A stretch of DNA of 64,000 nt from Struthidea cinerea (taxonomy: Eukaryota; Chordata; Aves; Passeriformes; Corcoracidae). Below are positions 61,955 to 64,000 of the stretch, piece by piece. Position numbers and translations under genes: made by a program. Below the pieces are notes generated by a model. The model saw only the letters and a list, made by a program, of their open reading frames with translations. It did not search any database and was not told where the DNA came from. Positions within the stretch are counted from its first letter, which is position 1. Each line of letters begins with the position of its first letter. The stretch lies in NCBI GenBank assembly GCA_013397865.1, contig VZTI01003143.1, positions 873,244 through 937,243 of the forward strand. Direction: 5' to 3'.

Positions 61955-64000
61955 TAGTTATGGAACTGTGTCAGAAAACTCGAAATGCATGCAGTGCTAT
62001 TTGTTGCCATATTGCATGCACTAGCTATTGAGCTGCAATAGCAAATATAAAACAGCTAGAAATTGATTATACTTAATAATTTTTAACAATTACTTGCTCT
62101 AATTGCTTGAGTAATAGTGGAGTTTGATTTGATACAGAGATATGATCTATTTGTGTGAACAGACTAATGATTCACAAGGTGTTTTGTGGCCATCAGTATG
62201 TTCTGTGACCAGAGCAGCTGAATGTGCACATTGATCTGGTTGTGAGGCTGAGACCTAATTCAAATGAGAACCAAAACACCAGATAAATACTACAGAAGAA
62301 ATAGACTCTGATTTAGGGGTTAGATGTGCCAGTGGAAGCTACATGAGGAATTTTGCTGTAAGTTGCTGTAGATTTCTTAAGTGCACAAAGGTTTAGTATG
62401 TCCTGTTGTAATAGTGCTGATGGTAGGGAACGTATATATTCTTTAAATTCACAATTCAAGGTTAGGCAACTACATTAGGCACATAAATAGCACAAGGGGG
62501 AGTTATTTTCTTCAGAACACAACAGTTAGCAGAAAGGTGCCTGCCTCAGCCCATTTGTATCATCCCTGCTCTTTCCCTGCTGAATGCTCCAGCTGCTGGG
62601 ATACAAAATCAGCCATCCCTCTCCTTATCTTCTTAAGGCCCAATGATGCTTGAATTTTTAGCCTTACCATGTCGTAGCACTGGCAGAATGAGTGAAGATG
62701 ACTTGCTCTTCTTCCCTTTTAACTATTCTCAGGCCTTGTCATGGAAAATGCAAAATATGGATGGTGAATAATTTGCTTTTGGCTGAGGAGCGTACTCAAC
62801 TCACATTGTGCCAAATACACTGCCTGGCTGTAACTGCTGGGATATTGTATGAAAATGGGCATCACCTTGAATGTCCCTGAAGGGCAGGAGGTACAGCTGC
62901 AGGACTTTGCTTTCCTCTTGGTGCTGCTGGCTGTGTGCTCTGAGGGTCACTAGGCCCATACCAGCTGGATCTGTGCCTTGGGAGACTGTGGCAAGGAATG
63001 GTGGGTCTGTATCCAAAATGGGCTTTGATTTTGGTTCCCTCAGCTTAGTCAAATTGGCAGTGTCTTAGGGCACAAACAGTAATAGAATATTTAGGGGAGC
63101 TTTTGGTGAAAATCTGGGTATCTATGAACTTTATTGTGGCTTGGTCTCTTGACCTTGATTAACTGCAGTTTGGTTAGCTGCACAATAGACATCTACTGGG
63201 GAGATTTTGTCCTAACAGCTTACAGACCTGCCTCAGTTATGGCTGTCCAACTCTTTGCAGACTGAATGGACAAGATTCTTGTCTGAAAATTTTTAGTCTG
63301 GAGTAATTCAGTATATGTAAGTGTGTTTTCAAAATATCATTTACATTCAAGATAATATGTTTCAGGTAGTATAATTTTTTTCCCGAGTGTAAAATTGAAA
63401 CTTTCCAACAAGAGTGAAAATGAAAGGAGAAGCAGCAATAGATAAAATTTCATTAAAATTTGATCTGCCCCTACAAATCAAGAAGTGTTTGGATTCTTCA
63501 GTACTGGGGATTACTTGGTACTGAAGTCACCTGTGTGTGTTGAGTACCCTCTGAGGACTTGCTAATATCCTTTATGTGAGTGATAGCATAATTCTGTGCA
63601 GAAGAAAATTACTGCTCTGCACTGGGGAGACACTTCATGATTAGTTGATGTTAGTCGGTCAGGAATACCACGTGTTACTCTTGATCCTGCTGGAGTAACT
63701 TCTTGATTAAAGTAGATAAATGGACCAAGAACCATTCTTTTAATTTATTCCGCTGTGATAAAGTATGCTAGATCTCTTCCTGCTTAAATGGTTTATTTAG
63801 AAAAAAGAAAAAAATGCCATGTTTGCAGGTGTAAAAAGTGTGCTCTATATCCCTGGGTAATAATGTGACAAAAATAGGAAATGTGATCTTTAGATCATCT
63901 TCTACTTTCCTATGTGTGTATATGAAAAAATATTTTCTTTCTCCATGGAGAAATGACAAAGAAAAATTATTATACCAATCTTCATGGAAGAAGATTGTAT
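61955..64000. other. Intron 2 sequence to window end, nothing recognised
   Basis: AT-rich intronic DNA without recognisable coding, RNA or transposon features. No PTPRZ1 exon 3 was found. Confidence 0.45.

Larger units (their letters stand above)
39621..64000 (+). other. PTPRZ1: PTPRZ1 intron 2, 5' part (more than 24 kb, phase 1)
   Basis: The donor is GTAAGC at 39621-39626 and no PTPRZ1 exon follows before the window ends, so intron 2 is at least 24.4 kb. It carries most of the window's CR1 copies, one solo LTR, a CCTT repeat with a gap and a hairpin pair, listed separately. Confidence 0.88.

Noticed and set aside
39621..64000. PTPRZ1 exon 3 (carbonic-anhydrase-like domain start)
   Set aside because: Searched for the expected NQKNWGKKYP-type coding sequence after the exon 2 donor and did not find it; the next exon is beyond the window.
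1..64000. CRISPR array, operon, phage or bacterial defence system
   Set aside because: There are no spaced direct repeats, no compact co-directional genes and no ribosome-binding-site pattern; splice sites, CR1 and LTRs show animal intronic DNA.

Overview
This is vertebrate, almost certainly avian, genomic DNA. It is AT-rich, non-coding DNA with two small spliced coding exons. It carries CR1 LINE fragments with the bird-type 3' end (a run like ATTCTATGATT) and solo LTRs of endogenous retroviruses. One LTR family begins TGTCCTGG and ends GGGTTAAACCACGACA-like; I know it as common in neoavian birds, which points away from chicken. There are no bacterial or phage genes, and no CRISPR array or tRNA that I could recognise.

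The only gene I can support is the 5' end of PTPRZ1 (receptor-type protein tyrosine phosphatase zeta), on the + strand. Exon 1 (30-87) encodes most of the signal peptide and exon 2 (39555-39620) encodes its end and the first residues of the mature protein. The exons join in phase 1 and read through without a stop. Intron 1 is 39,467 bp. Intron 2 starts at 39621 and runs off the right edge, and the carbonic-anhydrase-like exons that should follow are not in the window. The promoter lies left of the window; only 29 bases of 5' UTR and a CpG-rich start of intron 1 are visible.

Intron 1, left to right: CpG-rich head (to about 480), long T-rich tract (2216-2368), possible conserved non-coding stretch (about 4740-5040), CR1 3' end (10271-10480), polypurine tract (15940-16048), a 598-bp solo LTR on the - strand (17954-18551), possible regulatory stretches (about 19670-20030, 26470-26690, 27490-28000), then two 375-bp solo LTRs of one ERVK-like family in opposite orientation (35427-35801 and 37870-38244), with an assembly gap in a G-run between them.

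Intron 2: GC-rich patches (about 41030-41280 and 44520-44900), CR1 copies in both orientations and of clearly different ages (43215, 47045, 50541, 53600, 59241, 61755), an assembly gap inside a CCTT repeat (52395-52572), an isolated pair of DNA hairpins (55449-55525), a nested CR1-in-CR1 (59241-59999), and a 575-bp + strand solo LTR (61086-61660) of the same family as the one at 17954.

I found no new multi-gene system. The observations most worth a second look are the mosaic divergence between the two 375-bp LTRs (identical ends, about 10 % divergent middle), the hairpin pair at 55449-55525, the nested CR1, and the palindrome-bearing candidate regulatory stretches at 26.5-28.0 kb.
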